DNA from: Cristatella mucedo
Taxonomy: Eukaryota; Bryozoa; Phylactolaemata; Cristatellidae
Assembly: GCA_009760855.2 (NCBI GenBank)
Contig: WPIO01000235.1
Location: forward strand, 167,725-231,724
Reading direction: 5' to 3'
DNA length: 64,000 bases
The stretch's first letter is position 1, and each line of letters begins with the position of its first letter. Positions 1 through 10,837 of this stretch are shown here, piece by piece. The notes under the pieces are model-generated. The model worked only from the letters and a program-made list of their open reading frames with translations. It was not told the DNA's origin and searched no databases. A program made the translations under genes and the position numbers.

Positions 1-1130
1 AGGCTGCTCATGTGCTCGACGGGTGTCTTGAAAAATAGGGCGACGTCTGATCAGCAGGCCGGTGTCTCGGCTGCACTTACGAAACCCCCCAGGCAAGCAC
101 TGGATCTCCCCATAGACTAGCTTGACCGATGGCTGGCCGATGTTTTTCTTAGCTAGTTTGGTCTAGTGGTTAAGGTGCTCACCGACCAAGGTCTGGCTGA
201 GATCGTGGGCTGGAGCCCCAAGGCATATGTGAAGCGCCTGATAGAGTTCCTTAATATAGCACCTGAAATTCTCTTGGGGCACTAAATAAACGAGTTATAA
301 ATGTTATATATATGTCAGGCTTTTCAGCAGTGCCGATTTCGAGAAGTATGAGGGGCAGTGCCTTTAGCCATGAATGTGGACTGCTACTTGCCGGCAATGA
401 GTGCTGCCTTGAGCTGTCGGTGCAGGTGCTCTATCATGCCGTAAGCGACCGGTTAGTAAGCCGATGTACGAATTTGCTGCATTGCTGTGGCTTTCATGAG
501 CTCAAGCCACAGGAACTACTTGAATCGTCCTCCCTGGTCAGAAGTCGGCAGCTCAGAGATGCTGTAGCTTGATGTACAACCGTAGACAAATGCTTGTGTG
601 ACGGTGGAAACGGATATGTCGGTCAGAAAAAATGCTTCAGACCAGCGAATGAAACGCTCGACAACCATAGCTCAATATTGCTAGCTCCATCGGTGTGAGG
701 TAGTGGGCCGATGAGGTCTACGTAAACATGATTGAATTGACACAACTCGGTGGGAAACTGCCGGTCAGGTGTCGAAGTATGCCGAGCGCATTGTCAGGCG
801 ATGCAGGCTCGGGCTAAAAAGCGAATGTCTGAATTCATATTAGTCACACGCATGATGCGATCAGACGCAGTGTAACTTCTATTCCGGGGTGTGGAAGTCC
901 GTGCAGTTGGTCGAAGATTCGTCGACAGAAAGCAGCCGGCAGGTATGCGGGCGATCGTGGCCACTTGAGCAGTCACATAAAATGGCTCCCTGCGAGTTCG
1001 GTTTCGGGACTGGTTGAAGGTGTAGGGTAGTTCGTGAAGAGAGGATTTCAGGCTCTTGCCTGAGCTGAGAGCTAGGGATACTGTACCGAAGGGACCAGGA
1101 GTAGTCGCCTACCCATGCTAAAACCTAACA
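1..1130 (-). mobile_element. Gypsy-type LTR retrotransposon integrase remnant (pseudogene), split by a SINE
   Basis: Read on the minus strand, this stretch carries the order of a Gypsy (Metaviridae) integrase. The linker before integrase lies near 990-1050. The zinc-binding region near 800-930 reads FDQLHGLPHPG. The catalytic-core start near 690-760 reads NHVYVDLIGPLPH. A conserved QQ.R.SAY....N..IE.LHRQLKAAL-like stretch lies near 410-480, and an LVYGE..CLPG-like C-terminal part lies at 1-140. Stops and frameshifts interrupt every part, so it cannot encode enzyme. The piece at 1-150 is separated from the rest by the SINE at 151-310, and the element runs off the left edge. No LTRs were identified. 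Identity of the domain is fairly sure; exact ends are not. Confidence 0.82.
151..310 (+). mobile_element. SINE-1 copy (tRNA-derived) nested in Gypsy remnant
   Basis: A tRNA-like head has an A-box-like stretch (TAGTGGTTAAGG, about 165-176) and a degenerate B box (GTGGGCTGGAGCCCC, 206-219). It is followed by a tail GAAGCGCCTGATAGAG...TTCTCTTGGGGCACTA that can fold into a hairpin and ends in an AT-rich run. The same unit occurs at 3846 and, inverted, at 25898. Integrase sequence resumes on both sides. Confidence 0.75.
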
Positions 1131-1639
1131 GCTGCCTTTGTTTACGTTAGTGCATATGGCCAACTTCAGTAAAGATATGGCTTGCAAAATTTAAGTGAAT
1201 GGTCTGTGTTCCTGGTGGTTTTCCCTGGTTGGAGGAGCTATCCTTCAGATCCAGGCGGATGTTTTTCCTACCAGTGTTACAGAGTAGTTTATTTAAAGTT
1301 TTTGTTTGTGCCATTGTTGACCGGCCTCTGCTCACCTGCAGGGCCTGCCAACACTTCCTTGAGCACCCCGTGCAGCTGGGCGTAGTCTTTCGGCAACGTC
1401 TTAAATTGCGCTCCGAGCTAACTTTAATAAACAGGTTTCGAAAAATGCGAATCCACATACGAGCCACTTAGCTAGCTCGACGCCGCTCTCGGTGAGCCTT
1501 CACTCCGAGTCTAGCATCCTGCTGACTAAGTCATACCCGACTTGGCAATGCTCTAGCAGCATTCCTTCTCACGCGCCAAACTGCAGCTTTGTGCTGTAAT
1601 AGCCTGCAATCAGATATTCCCCAAACCGGGTATACGCAT
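1131..1639. other. No recognised gene
   Basis: Open frames of up to about 106 codons exist on both strands at 1147-1471, but none has a recognisable domain. The minus-strand frame could be further decayed Gypsy polyprotein upstream of integrase. I see no splice or repeat structure here. Confidence 0.4.
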
Positions 1640-2640
1640 GACCATTTAGAAGAAAGTAGCAGATTCAAAGAGACTTTTATTCTCGTACATTAAATCAGCA
1701 ACAGTTATCCTACTCAGGCTGACGTTTCCGGATAATATAAATATTGCATTCGTATAACGGCCTCTGGAAACCTACTCTCAATCTAGGCACTTTACATATA
1801 CCACAAACGAAGCACGATCGCATCGTTAGTGGTAGCCTGCACAAATTTACCGAGGTTAGTCTGGTTAGAGGAGACATGCCAATTGTCAGAATGCAAATAT
1901 AATTAATCCCATCATGTGCAGTGTCAGCTAGCTTAAAAAAAACAAGGGCGAATCACAAATATTCGCCTAATGCTGTGATGAATTGTGGGTTTTAAGCTTC
2001 TCAAATTTTCCTCAGGTCGAGTACTGTATCTAACCATCAGCCAATATTCACTTCATGTTTTGGGAACATAGAAAGTATGAGAAATGTTTAGTTAGAGGGG
2101 TTTATTCGGAAAATTCGCGGTACGATGCAACGTATGGGTAGCTGGGAGGTATGGGAGTAGTTCCGATAGGCAGGCTGTAGACAGTGAAGCGATCTTAAAG
2201 TGAGTGACCCATCCTTGAAATATAGGCACTGCTAAATTGCAAGCCTGTGATCGGTGGCCAAAGGGGGCGTGATTTGCAACTGCGAAAGTCTCGACAACCG
2301 ACGAGCCTACCTGCTGAGTTTGGCTCTAGCTGTAAGTACCTGATTTTTCACAGCTCAATATACTAGCAAGCTGAGAGTTTCAGAATTTGAAGCTAGATGT
2401 TACAAATGGATTGAAACAGTTAGATGTAGCATTCTTCTTTAGCCGGGCATGACTCGTGTCACCTATTTATTATATTAAAGTTAGGCAGACTAAAACTTGG
2501 ACTCTATTTTGCTGCAATGTAGTTATCTATTGTTAGGTTACTTAAGACTGGGCACTTTGATTTCGTGCAGCCGTAACATAAGATATGCTGGCAGAGCCGA
2601 TTCAGAACGTAAGTAGTCTGATTTCTCAGTACACTTGGTT
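1640..2640 (-). repeat. LINE-B remnant within a duplicated segment (copy 1)
   Basis: The minus strand holds a decayed 3' part of an L2/CR1-like LINE: a 3' hairpin region near 1725-1790, then the end of the ORF2-like region near 2090-2420. The whole stretch, including flanks outside the LINE tail (for example CCTACTCAGGCTGA at about 1709), matches 5250-7195, where the same sequence is split by another insertion. It is therefore a diverged local duplication rather than two independent insertions. Confidence 0.6.
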
Positions 2641-3104
2641 GGCCGATAGCTACTGTCTAGTAAGTCGGTTTACAGTTATTTGATTTTAAAACATTTTCTT
2701 TAATCTGTGTGTATCTGTCATTAATACATGCAGCGATGGAGCTGGGATTGTTCTTCGACCTGCAGTGCTGTGAAGGATCAGAACGACTATGCAACTAGGA
2801 GCCATCTGCATAGAAGTGGAAGCCTAGATTGTGTTTGGTGGTCACATCTGCTACAAGGAGAGTGTAAGCCTTAAAATGAAGCATACCAAGCGAGGAGCCA
2901 TTATTCCAGTAGTAGCCATTTTTTCATTATTCCAGAATCCATATTTCAGTTATTACAATACATTTACGTGTAACCTTCAGAAAACTAAATGTCAATCTGA
3001 GAACTTTACATATGCTATATGGAATGTACTAACTAAGTTATTGGTGGTAACATCCTCAAACCGCAGGCGTTGTGTACACAGCTATACGCTCAAGTCAAAC
3101 GAAT
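2641..3104. other. No recognised feature
   Basis: AT-rich unique-looking sequence. A 92-codon frame at 2831-3109 has no recognisable domain, and no convincing splice sites or repeats were found. Confidence 0.4.
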
Positions 3105-3260
3105 CATAAAGACCCACCTAGTCCTGTAATAAGCAGGTGCATTTTAAGCTTATTTTAAAATGTCGTCATGTCAATGGACGTTTTGATGCGCATCAGTAGT
3201 GATTTCGAAGCTTTAGGAGCATAACAACTACTGTCAATTCTTTGTATTCTCCAACTGAGA
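3105..3260 (-). mobile_element. Old LINE-A fragment (3' part)
   Basis: The stretch parallels the better LINE-A copies at 4410-4530 and 46735-46870, with shared landmarks in the same order: GACCCAC(T/C), TAAATAGGTG-like, ATGTGGTCA-like, then a TTTGGGAGCATACGAACT-like stretch (here TTTAGGAGCATAACAACT). Divergence is high, so this is one of the oldest copies in the window. Confidence 0.45.
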
Positions 3261-3845
3261 TATTATTAAATGATCCATAACTATCGCCAATGTTATTAGC
3301 AATCGCTAACTGCAAGCATATTATTTGAAAGACTTGCAAAATTATTTCAAAGACTTGCTTGTCGCCTGCATATCATTTGGTTACAGTTCTTACATTGCCC
3401 AGCCATTCAATTGAGGCCTTTACACACTCACATCGTAATAAAAGCGTTTTGTGTCATTTAATGTAGGCAGTTATCACAGAGCGTATGCAGTGCCTTATCT
3501 ATGTCAACTTATAAAGTTTGATGTATATAAAAATCACCGGCATGAGAAAAAAGGTAAATTGTTTTACAGCCCCAACCCAGAACTGCTCCATTTGTTATCA
3601 GACTCCATGAATTATTAGACGAATGATCAGTGGTCACATGTTAGGTAATAGTCTCGTGGTCCGCTAGAAGTTGAATGACCATCACTCCAGAATATTAGAG
3701 CTCAAGAACTATTGAGTGACGAAACTAGCTAAAGCCCAAGAGATCGGTCAATTATGCTTGTAACCTGTTCATGACGGTGCAAGTTAAGGTCAGATAATCA
3801 TTGCCCGATTTAAATGAGTCATCTGAAGACCGTGCCTCTGAACAT
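3261..3845. other. No recognised feature
   Basis: AT-rich non-coding sequence between LINE and SINE copies. Nothing convincing was found on either strand. Confidence 0.4.
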
Positions 3846-3979
3846 GGCTGGTTTGGTCTTGCGGTTAAGGTGCTCGCCCCGACCAAGGTCTGACTGAGGT
3901 CGTGGGCTCGAGCCCCGACGCATATGTGAAGCGCCTGAATAGAGATTAAGTTCTCTTGGGGCGCTATATAAATGAATTA

Positions 3980-4011
<32 letters not shown>

Positions 4012-4012
4012 G
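3846..4012 (+). mobile_element. SINE-1 copy with (TA)n tail
   Basis: Best-preserved SINE-1 in the window. The A-box region is TTGCGGTTAAGGTGCTC and the B-box region is GTGGGCTCGAGCCCCG (3902-3917). The 3' domain GAAGCGCCTG...TTCTCTTGGGGCGCTATA forms a hairpin like that of the LINE-A 3' end, and an alternating TA run lies at 3975-4012. Confidence 0.8.
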
Positions 4013-4182
4013 ATTTATCATGTTACTCTTCCATTATAATGGCAACCGCTTTAGAAGACTCGAAGCCTTACTATATATATAATTTAGAAAAATTCTAATG
4101 TGCCACACTGTAAGAATTCTCTCCGATCTGTAGAGTATCCGTATTAAGCAGCTTGCAAAGACGTCTATCCTATCTATCACTT

Positions 4183-4795
4183 AATAATAATAATAATAAT
4201 GCACTTGATATAGCGCCCTCAGATAACTTAATCTCTCTCTAGGCGCTTTACATTGGCTGCAAAGGGAAATTCAATTGAATGGTGAGTAATATCATGCTTG
4301 ATAAACAATATGAATTACATGGTTAGGGGTGACATGCACAGGGTCAGCATGCAAATGTGGTTAGTGGCAGCATGCACAGTGTCAGCACAATAAGCACATT
4401 AATGACGAATCACACAGACCCACTAAATACTGTCCTAAATAGGTGTTTTTTAAAGATCATTAGAAATGTGGTCAAGTCAGGGGATAATGTGACGCAAGTC
4501 GAGAGTGAGTTCCAGACTTTGGGAGCATACGAACTCAATGCACTGTCTAGTAAGGATTTGAGGTTTGTGCGAAGTATTGGTATCATTTTGCATTCCGAAA
4601 AGCGGGTGGTACGATGCTTGGCCTGTTGGGGGAGTAGATCTGAGAGGTAGGCTGGAGCCAAAGAATGAAGTGACCTAAAAGTGAGCGACAAAACCTTGAA
4701 GTCAATCTGTGGCTTGACTAGTAGCCAGTGCAGGTCGGCAAGAAGTGGTGTAATGTGGCCACTGAGATGAATTGATGAGGGACGAATGTAAGCTT
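4183..4795 (-). mobile_element. LINE-A copy, 5'-truncated
   Basis: On the minus strand the element ends at an (ATT)n tail (4183-4202 on the plus strand as AATAATAAT). Next come the 3' hairpin, the UTR with the repeated GCATGC motif, and the C-terminal end of ORF2 (4410-4691; SLTFRSLHSLAPAYLSDLLP). It stops abruptly near 4795, typical of 5' truncation. Confidence 0.8.
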
Positions 4796-5249
4796 GAATA
4801 AAAAGTTAAACCATGAACATAAATCTATACATAAATCATTGTTTTCTGCATTCTTTTTTGTTACAGTGTGCCTTAATCTTCGAACTTGCTAGCGACTGAT
4901 TAGAAGGTATCCTTCTTCTTGATGAAAAGCAAAGCGAAGCAGCATGGTCCTCACAGTATTTTCTCAGTTCTTACAATTGCGTTTAGTCGTGCCTGTAGAA
5001 GATTCAAAAGAGCTTTCTTCTCGTGGACCCACAGCTAGGCAATGGGCAACCACCTTGCCTTCTGTCTTAGTGGCAACACCTGACCTCTTCAGCCCGTTAC
5101 GTAACACTTATTGTCATAAATCGAAACGGCAATAAGCCAAAGGCAGCACCATAATCTTTGCAAGGCCATTAATAGTTCTAGGCCACAAACTGGCCCTAGT
5201 CGGTATGGGAAAGCAAATGATGCGAATGATACCTAAACTATGAATATAG
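4796..5249. other. No recognised feature
   Basis: Non-repetitive-looking sequence with only a short 63-codon frame (4944-5135) that lacks any recognisable domain. Confidence 0.35.
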
Positions 5250-7195
5250 CAAAGTAGCCACAGCTGTCCTACTCAGGCTGAAGTTTCCGCATAATAATAA
5301 TATCGCATTTGTATAAAGCCCTCTGAGAACGCAATCTCTATCTTGGCGCTTTAGATATGCTACAAAGAAAGCATGATCGCATCGTTATTGGTGGCCTGCA
5401 CAATTGTAACGAGGATAATCCGGCTAGAGGTGACATACTAAGGGTCAGGATGCAAATATAAGTTGTCGCAGCATCCAGTTTCACCAGGCTAATACAAAAC
5501 CAAGGAAGAATCACAGTTATTCACCAAACGCTGTGATAAAAAATGGTTTTAGGCTTTTTAACATTTTTATCAGGTCCAGTAGGGTGTATAACCATCAGTC
5601 CGGATTAGGTTCATGTTTTGGGAGCCTATGAAGTTTAAGAAACGTTCCGTTAAAGGGGTGTACCGTTGCCTTGATCCCTCCATGACTTCGATCACCTCAA
5701 AATCACTCAACTCACTTGCTGCATGCATTTATGACATCCGCACATGGATGGCAGCACATTGTCTAAAACTAAACGATAATAAAACCAACTTACTAGTTAT
5801 GGGCAAACCCAGTGTAATTCAGAAATTGGAATGGCTGACGCTCAAAATTGGGTCTGCCAGCATATCTCCTGTTGAATTAGCACGAAATCTATGTATCATA
5901 TTCCAAAGCGACCTCTCGTTAGACGACCATATCAGCTCCACAGTTGAATCTGCCTATTTTCAGCTTCATTACATTGCTAAATTTCGGGCTCGTTCAGATA
6001 AGGATACCACATCTAAGTTGGTCGATGCATTCGTGACATCCCGTCTCGACTTCTGCAACTCACTGCTCACTGGCCTACCGTCATGTGCGATCAGGCGATT
6101 TTAGCTGGTGCAAAACTTCACAGCTAGGTTTGTCTGTCGTGAGCGTCGCAGTCGTCACAATACAACACTTTTCGCCGACCTGCAATGGCTACCAGTGAAG
6201 CAATAGATTGGCTTCAAGGTTTTGTCGCTCACTTTTAGGTCACTTCATTCTTTGGCTCCAGCCTATCTCTCAGATCTACTCCCCCACCAGGCCAAGCAGC
6301 GTGCCACCCGCTTTTTGGAATCCAACAGTCTAAAAATGCCTTGTACAAACCTCAAACCTTTAGAGATCGTGCATTTAGTTCGTATGCTCCAAAATCCTGG
6401 AACTCCCTCCCGACTTGCATCAGAACATCCCCTGACTTGACCACATTAAAAAAAAATTGACAAAACACCTATGTAGGACATTATTTAGCGGGTCCCTGTG
6501 ATTCGTCCTTGATGTGCTTATGCGTGCTGACACTGTGCATGCTGCCACTAACCACATTTGCATGCTGACCCTGTGCATGTCGACCCTAACCATGTTATTC
6601 ATTTTGTTTGTTTATCAAGCGTGATATTACTTACCGTTCAATTGCATTTCCCTTTACAGCAAACGTAAAGCGCCTAGAAAGAGATTGAGTTTTCTGAGGG
6701 CGCTTTATCAAGTGCACTATTGTAATTATCATTATTATTATTTATTCTGAAAATCCGGTGGTACGATGCCAGGCCTAGTTTGGGAATATTTCCGATAGGC
6801 AGGCTGTAGCCAGGTCATGAAGCGATCGTAAAGTGAGTGACCCAGCCTTGAAACATAGGCACTGCTTTAATTGGGGGCCTGTTAATGGTGGCCTAAAGTG
6901 GCGTGATTTGACAGCTACGAAATTCTCGACAATAGACAAGCCTACTTGTTTAATTTGGCCCCACTGATGAGTGCCTGATTTTTTACACGTCAACATATTG
7001 ACAAGCCGTGAGTTGCAGAACTTGAGACCGGACATTACCAATGGATAGACCCAGTTAGATGTTTCATTCTACTTTCACCATTCGCGACACTTGTTACCAA
7101 TTTCTTGTGCTTAATGTAGGCATAATAAAACAAGGACTCTGTTTTGGAGCAATATATTCGTCTATTACAAGGTCACTTTGAACTTTACGTCTTGA
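5250..7195 (-). repeat. LINE-B remnant within a duplicated segment (copy 2), interrupted
   Basis: Two blocks, 5250-5656 and 6745-7195, together match 1700-2600 in order and orientation. Decayed LINE ORF sequence reads on the minus strand (6775-7041). The interruption at 5657-6744 is a plus-strand LINE-A; the uninterrupted copy at about 2095-2105 shows the pre-insertion sequence. Confidence 0.6.
5657..6744 (+). mobile_element. LINE-A copy inserted into LINE-B
   Basis: Plus-strand 3' third of an L2/CR1-like LINE. The reverse-transcriptase C-terminal and thumb region follows the YADD block (5660-6104; motifs NLLVMGK, SRLDFCNSLLTGLP). A C-terminal SLTFRSLHSLAPAYLSDLLP block starts at 6222, and the UTR, hairpin and ATT-rich tail end near 6744. 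The frame is broken near 6103 (TAG) and again later, so it is dead. Confidence 0.82.
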
Positions 7196-7912
7196 TAGGC
7201 AGCTGCTGGATCTGTCTTCTCGTATTCATTAGGCTTTTAAAAGGTTTCTTTGCTCCATCAAGCACATTTTGAAATCGCAATACACGTATCGGATGTAGTT
7301 CCCGTTTGCCACAATGTCCTATACTTGCTTAATAGTTCTCGTGACTTGAGATGGACGCTTAAGTTTGAAACAGTTTCCCTCCTACTGACCCTCTGGAACC
7401 CTTGGCTGCTTTTCCTCGTTCCATTAGCCGACTTAGTCATCGCGACCAAACCCTAATCAGCTAAGGGATCATCCATATCATCGCCGGTCATATCACTATA
7501 TGTTAAACAAAATAAGGATTGAGTGGTGCTCCCAAAGTCGAAGAGTGAAATGATAAAGGACGAATTACATAAATTGTCACAAGCGTGTGCCCGACGTGTA
7601 ACTTATTGTGTGTAATACTAACTATTCTGTGTCATTTTTAGGATTACTTTAAGTATTGCCATTGCATGCTGATTTATTCTGCTGAGCAATGCCGTTTATT
7701 ATTCGTTAACTTACCTGCAGTAGAAAAAAGCAACCTTATTAAACAGGTACCTGCCGTTTGCCGTATATTCCAATTACCAAATGGTGGATTTAGCACCAAT
7801 TGAAGGCCTATAGAGGCTGAAAGGTATTTCTTTGGCCAAGCCTACTTCCAGTTATTCACGAGGGCAATTTCTGTACACACCTTAGCTCAACAAATATTCA
7901 TTCCTTTCTTCA
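7196..7912. other. Upstream flank of the Roco exon
   Basis: No firm exon recognised. Near 7385-7440 a short frame reads FPRSISRLSH, weakly resembling a leucine-rich repeat, but it is bounded by stops. Further N-terminal LRR exons of the Roco gene would be expected here or left of the window. Confidence 0.3.
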
Positions 7913-9868
7913 ATGCTTCATAGTAGTGTGGATAAAACACTGAGTTGGGCCATTGGTGAGCTGCCTCTCCCATCGTGGCTCATCCCTCAGTTGAGCTCTC
8001 TTTATTTACAGGAATCAAGAAATAGAAATATGATTAGTGAGCTGCCAGAGGAAGTCGTACGCACTTCGCTGATCCACCTTGAATTGAAAAATAACCCAAT
8101 GGTTTTCCCGCCTAGCGAAGTGTGTGACCAAGGAATGGAAGCTATTCGGAAGTACTTCCGAGATAATATTCAAGGAAAGGAGTCACTTTGCACTGACACT
8201 ATAAACATGCTTGGCAACACTGGAGCCGGAAAGACTAGCATCGCCCAGTCTTTGCTTATGGGGCGAATCTCAGCTTGTGAAGTAGAAGACAGAACTCGCG
8301 TGATTGATCAAAACCTTTCGAAAATTGGAGATTCGGTCGTGATATTGAATGACTTTGGAGGTCATGAAATTTATCATAAAGTGGTTCCAATATTTTTGCC
8401 TAATAACGGTCTTTGCATAATAGCATACAGCATGGTTGAAGATATTGAGGAGCAGAAGAATCAGGTTAAAAAGTGGCTTATGACTGTGTTTGCCAAGTCT
8501 ACTGATATCCGGGTGATCATAGTTGGAACCCACTCCGATCTACTTGAACCTGACCTTTTCAAAGCCAGATTGAAAGATATTGAGAGTTATGTGTCGGAAG
8601 TTAAAAAGTCTGCTATAGGAGAGCTTAATTCTCACATCAGTGCACTAGGAAACAAGAATTGTCACCAAGCTTCCATCAACCTTCTCAAGCGGTCGTTGGC
8701 TACTTTATCTTCTGCTGATGTTCGGATCATGTCACTTAGCTGCACGGAGAATGTCACTGAGCCGCTAGAGGATGGCTTGCCTAAGCTGTTTTCATTGATC
8801 AAGGATAAACTTAAACGAAATGTGCAATATCCCGCATCTTGGTGCCGTATTATGAAAGAGATTAAAGAGCATCGGTCAAGCGAGGGTCAGCCATACCTGG
8901 AATGGCGACAAGTCAGAGATGTGTATGGAAGGTACTTGGATCAGGAGCCTGACGACTCCACTCTGAAAGTCATACTTCGTTCTCTTGTGGCTACATCCCA
9001 GATTATATGGTTAGAGAGCTCCGAGTCTCTTAAACACTTGATATTTCATCAAACTCACCGTATTGTTCACGAATTAAAGAAGATATTACATCACGACAAT
9101 TGTGAAACAATGCCAAATGACCTGGGCAAGGACTACTATAGCGATGCAAAAGAGGAATACGCTCGCAGGTTTCTCGATGAGAATTTCTTTGGTTTGTTGC
9201 TAGGAAACAGCGATCGTGTGCCTGTTGTTGCCAGTTTTATGCAGCATTTTCTCATGATCAGCCCGGTTGATAAGGGAAGATACATATTGACCGGTAATCT
9301 TACAGAAGAACCACCGCCTAAGTTGAAAGAATGGTTACAAGAATTGTCTCACTGCCCTTCTGTTCATGTGCGTCTCACTTTCATTGGAAATATCATGCCG
9401 CTAGCGTTCTTTCCAACTAACCTGGCATCAGTAATAACATGGGTGTGTTTTAATAAAGCCACACCAGAGGTTTGGAAGGATGGTGTACTGTACGTAGTCG
9501 ACCGTGTGCACGTTGTCATTAAGCGCGTCAACGGCACCTTGGATGTAATTGCATTTTCAAGATCGACACCGGAGAATATCTGGAATGTTTTTCAACCACT
9601 GCTGAGCTGCATCGGTGACAATATTTCTGAACATTGGAAAGGCGTCCCTCCTATGTGCATGATTATCTGCCCGAGACATACTAACCACAAGCAGCTTTTG
9701 CCAAAAGCGCCTGACGGCCGCAACGTTCTTTTGGACGAACTGGCCAAGGAGAAGTCGTCGTATACTGAACCAAAATGCAAAACTACTTGGTACTGTAATG
9801 GATGCGATGATTACGTACCTGGATTATGTATGTATCCGCGTAACCCAGGTACGTTGAAACGCTTGTAG
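7913..9868 (+). CDS. Roco protein exon: LRR end, Roc GTPase and COR domain
   Basis: Open for 651 codons. Residues about 21-66 resemble terminal leucine-rich repeats (ISELPEEVV, LELKNNPMVFPP). The Roc GTPase follows: P-loop GNTGAGKT at 101-108, switch-II DFGGHE at 147-152, and G4-like THSD at 206-209. A COR region runs from about 300 (start YPASWCRIMKEI). Roco GTPases act as intracellular signalling switches that dimerise through COR. No kinase domain is present, so it is closer to MFHAS1-like or other invertebrate Roco proteins than to LRRK. The true exon start is open: ATG at 7913, an acceptor ending 7923, or a strong acceptor TTTATTTACAG ending 8011, all in one frame. A CAG/GTACGT donor after 9848 would remove the last seven codons and continue in phase 1, matching the downstream CARD exons. 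The exon is intact, unlike every repeat around it. Confidence 0.93.
   Translation: MLHSSVDKTLSWAIGELPLPSWLIPQLSSLYLQESRNRNMISELPEEVVRTSLIHLELKNNPMVFPPSEVCDQGMEAIRKYFRDNIQGKESLCTDTINMLGNTGAGKTSIAQSLLMGRISACEVEDRTRVIDQNLSKIGDSVVILNDFGGHEIYHKVVPIFLPNNGLCIIAYSMVEDIEEQKNQVKKWLMTVFAKSTDIRVIIVGTHSDLLEPDLFKARLKDIESYVSEVKKSAIGELNSHISALGNKNCHQASINLLKRSLATLSSADVRIMSLSCTENVTEPLEDGLPKLFSLIKDKLKRNVQYPASWCRIMKEIKEHRSSEGQPYLEWRQVRDVYGRYLDQEPDDSTLKVILRSLVATSQIIWLESSESLKHLIFHQTHRIVHELKKILHHDNCETMPNDLGKDYYSDAKEEYARRFLDENFFGLLLGNSDRVPVVASFMQHFLMISPVDKGRYILTGNLTEEPPPKLKEWLQELSHCPSVHVRLTFIGNIMPLAFFPTNLASVITWVCFNKATPEVWKDGVLYVVDRVHVVIKRVNGTLDVIAFSRSTPENIWNVFQPLLSCIGDNISEHWKGVPPMCMIICPRHTNHKQLLPKAPDGRNVLLDELAKEKSSYTEPKCKTTWYCNGCDDYVPGLCMYPRNPGTLKRL
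9846..9854 (+). other. Predicted 5' splice donor (phase 1) of the Roco exon
   Basis: CAG/GTACGT matches the donor consensus. Cutting after 9848 leaves a single G of an unfinished codon. The CARD exons at 23300 and 47813 both need exactly one base from the preceding exon. If unused, translation stops 20 bases further on at the TAG ending 9868. Confidence 0.6.
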
Positions 9869-10080
9869 CCCTCTAGGCATTGCGTGGGAGTGTTTTCTTT
9901 TCTACTGGTATTGAGTCTGTCAATGTAGCAATTTGAATGGCCTGGCTTTTCCTATGCAAGCATGTCTTCTCACCTCGGCCTTAATCAGTGAATAATATTT
10001 TGATAGGTATTCAGCTAGATGTTTGAATCTGTAGCTCACCGTACTCTATCTAGGGACTGTGAATAACTTCCTAGTTTTTG
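9869..10080. other. No recognised feature (possible intron start)
   Basis: AT-rich sequence following the Roco exon with no recognisable gene. Under the splicing model it is the beginning of a 13-kb intron. Confidence 0.35.
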
Positions 10081-10170
10081 CTAATAATAATAATGATAAT
10101 TATGCACTTGATAAAGCACCCACGGAGAACTCAATCTCTCTCGAGGCACTTTACATTTGCTAGGCCGAAC
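10081..10170 (-). mobile_element. LINE-A 3' tail fragment
   Basis: AATAATAATAATGATAA followed by the LINE 3' hairpin region (GCACTTGATAAAGCACCC, AATCTCTCTCGAGGC, TTTACATTTGC), seen in complement. Only about 90 bases were inserted, an extreme 5' truncation. Confidence 0.7.
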
Positions 10171-10837
10171 TCTAGCCATTTTCTGAATCCGTGAGGTATG
10201 ATGCTGAAGAACTTTCTGTTTCGTGTGTCCGCGAAACCATTCGGTTGGCCAGTAACTCTCAAAATGACTCTGCTCGTCGTTTGAATTGTAGCTGTTTTCT
10301 TATGTGCCTTCCGTCAATCAAGTTATTAACAATCTCTTGTTTCTTCCTATGTATTCCCACAGCCCCGTTCCTTCTTTATCGGATATCGTAGATAGCTGGG
10401 TGCTTTGTCGTGGTACCAGAATTCTAGTTTCCTTAGATTTGCTTAGAGTCCATAGTAGAGACGATATCAATTAAAAGCCTTTTGGTTTCAAATGCTTTTG
10501 CTGATGCGATTCCAATACTGCAGAACTCGTTTATCATGTCTTCTAGCACTGTAGACTCTGTTCTCCCTGCAGTCACATTTCATAATTCTTCTCGATTTGT
10601 CCTTAGCTGCTATTTTCACGCGTTTTGACATTCGACACTATTTCAATCTGTTTTCTCACTACTCTGTGACGCCCATGAAAAACGTTTTACTTTCTCCATT
10701 TAGTTGAATGCCTCTTCAAAAATCAGCCGATTTGGAAAATAGAGAAAACAGTGGGCTGGTTAAGTGGATGGTCCTTCTAGACTGACCAGAACTTGTTAGG
10801 CTATTTTAGGCTCGTCCTCAAGGATCTATTACCCCTT
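10171..10837. other. No recognised gene
   Basis: Contains a 66-codon frame (10191-10391) without a recognisable domain. No clear repeat homology was seen by eye. Confidence 0.35.

Noticed and set aside
151-225. tRNA gene, also at 3846, 25980, 37845, 42770 and 53540
   Set aside because: The A and B boxes belong to SINE heads with long non-tRNA 3' parts and poor cloverleaf potential.
7385-7440. Possible leucine-rich repeat FPRSISRLSH upstream of the Roco exon
   Set aside because: Only about one repeat long, bounded by stops, and no clear splice sites. Too weak to call an exon.
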